Shown here: one piece after another, positions 5,031 through 5,956 of the stretch
Layout of the letters: every line of letters begins with the position of its first letter
How positions within the stretch are numbered: position 1 is the first letter of the stretch
Assembly: GCA_030609785.1 (NCBI GenBank)
Contig: JAUWTC010000182.1
Coordinates: 1 to 5,956 of the forward strand
DNA from: Holophagae bacterium
GTDB taxonomy: Bacteria; Acidobacteriota; Thermoanaerobaculia; Thermoanaerobaculales; Sulfomarinibacteraceae
Direction: 5' to 3'
DNA length: 5,956 nt
Translations under genes and position numbers: made by a program
The notes under the pieces: generated by a model
What the model was told of the DNA's origin: nothing
The model's database searches: none
Seen by the model: only the letters and a program-made list of their open reading frames with translations

Positions 5031-5956
5031 ATGACTCGCCGAAACAGTTCCGTTGATCCGGTCTTCAGCCCCGGAAACCCCCTGGTGCCACCCGATGCGG
5101 TGGCCTCGTGGTTGGAGGCTTTGGCCCAACCGATTGCCGTGACCGGGGCCACGGGATTCGTCGGTTCCCACCTGATCGATACGTTGTGTGCCGCTGGAAT
5201 TCGGCCCCGGGCCCTCGTTCGGAATGCGGCCGCGCCTCGGTGGATCGGCGGTCGTCCGGTGGATTGGGTCGAAGGAAGCCTCGAAGACCCTGACGTTCTC
5301 GACCGACTGGTAGATGGTGCGGGCACCGTCATGCATTTGGCCGGCGTGCTTCGGGGTGCGAACGAGGCTGATTTCATGACGGGGAACCGGGATGGAACCA
5401 TGCGGTTGATCGCCTCGGTCGAACGGCATTCCTCTGATGCGCGGTTTGTCCACGTCTCGTCCCAGGCAGCGGTCGGCCCTGCCGATACCGAGCGCGGAGC
5501 GACAGTTGATGCCGACCCCAGGCCGATTTCTGCCTACGGGCGGTCCAAGGCAGCTGCGGAAGGGGTGGTTCGAGATTTCAGGGGTCGGTGGGCCATCCTC
5601 CGTCCTCCGGCGATCTTCGGGCCCCGAGATACCGACGTTTTCGAGTTCTTCCGCATGGCCTCCCGAGGCCTGCTGGCTGCGCCGTCGGGAGAGCGGCGGC
5701 TGACGATCGCCCACGTTGGAGATGTCGTCCGGGCCCTCATTGCAGTCGCGGCGGTGGGTCAGGCTGCAGGCATCTACCACGTCGGGGCCACCAAAGGGAT
5801 GGCAATGGATGCCATGCTTCGAGAGATCGCGGAGTCTGGTGATGTCCGTGCCAGGTTGATTCACATTCCACCATGGGTTATTCGGGCGGCCGGTACCGGA
5901 GCTTCGGCCCTGAGAGGGCTGGGAATGAGGCGCCTTCCCCTGAGCCGGGACAAGGC
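5031..5956 (+). CDS. NAD(P)-dependent epimerase/dehydratase, extended SDR, 3' end beyond the window
   Basis: 308 complete codons are visible and no stop is reached. After a non-conserved N-terminus of about 34 residues comes a Rossmann nucleotide-binding segment, IAVTGATGFVGSHL, with GxxGxxG at 39-45. MHLAGV (101-106) matches the usual HxA motif. The active-site Ser region VHVSSQ is at 140-145, the catalytic YxxxK is Y169 and K173, and RPPAIFGP at 191-198 matches the RPxxVYGP motif of sugar-nucleotide epimerases and related extended SDRs. It probably acts on a nucleotide-sugar or on a sterol- or isoprenoid-type substrate, but the sequence does not decide which. It lies 84 bases after queD on the same strand, but the intervening repeat and its own candidate promoter suggest separate transcription. 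The ATG start is the one that has the leaderless-type -10. Confidence 0.88.
   Translation, partial: MTRRNSSVDPVFSPGNPLVPPDAVASWLEALAQPIAVTGATGFVGSHLIDTLCAAGIRPRALVRNAAAPRWIGGRPVDWVEGSLEDPDVLDRLVDGAGTVMHLAGVLRGANEADFMTGNRDGTMRLIASVERHSSDARFVHVSSQAAVGPADTERGATVDADPRPISAYGRSKAAAEGVVRDFRGRWAILRPPAIFGPRDTDVFEFFRMASRGLLAAPSGERRLTIAHVGDVVRALIAVAAVGQAAGIYHVGATKGMAMDAMLREIAESGDVRARLIHIPPWVIRAAGTGASALRGLGMRRLPLSRDK

Noticed and set aside
4191..5864. Open reading frame of 557 codons on the minus strand
   Set aside because: It runs antisense through queE, queD and the SDR gene, all with clear family motifs. Its translation is Arg/Pro/Gly/His-rich and crosses three gene boundaries, so it is a composition artefact.

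Overview
The window (about 60-65% G+C by eye) looks like a chromosomal segment of a Gram-negative, environmental bacterium. It carries exported proteins with cleavable signal peptides, a queuosine gene pair and small palindromic intergenic repeats. The secreted protein has a GFExGDxxxW motif followed by a cysteine-rich tail, a combination I associate with Acidobacteriota-like or other lesser-known lineages. That placement is a weak inference; no rRNA or marker gene is present.

Left half, minus strand: a signal-peptide TPR protein whose C-terminus runs off the window (1-848). Next comes a secreted protein of unknown function with its own strong Shine-Dalgarno sequence and a rho-independent terminator (1073-2386). 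After a 393-bp intergenic region lies a YhhN/TMEM86-family membrane protein, a predicted lysoplasmalogenase (2780-3430). The 393-bp region (2387-2779) holds an octamer tandem repeat, a 141-bp element bounded by near-perfect 19-bp inverted repeats, and GC-rich palindromes.

Right half, plus strand: queE and queD, consecutive steps of the preQ0/queuosine pathway, form a tight two-gene operon (3795-4946). QueD converts dihydroneopterin triphosphate to 6-carboxytetrahydropterin and QueE ring-contracts that product to 7-carboxy-7-deazaguanine. QueC, the next enzyme, is not in the window. An extended-SDR NAD(P)-dependent epimerase/dehydratase (5031 onward) follows and runs off the right edge. The divergent yhhN-queE spacer (3431-3794) is rich in inverted repeats, including a perfect 14-bp pair.

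The most interesting signals are between the genes. (a) The three genes with no well-placed Shine-Dalgarno (yhhN, queE, the SDR gene) each have a TANNNT hexamer exactly at -12 to -7 from the start codon, as expected for leaderless transcripts; the three genes with good Shine-Dalgarno sequences lack it. (b) Three intergenic spacers carry 8-bp-period degenerate repeats sharing a CRCWGRRM-like unit. (c) A 141-bp inverted-repeat-bounded element resembles a MITE. (d) Dyads cluster upstream of queE. No CRISPR array, tRNA, rRNA or protein-coding mobile element was seen, and I found no convincing undescribed multi-gene system.
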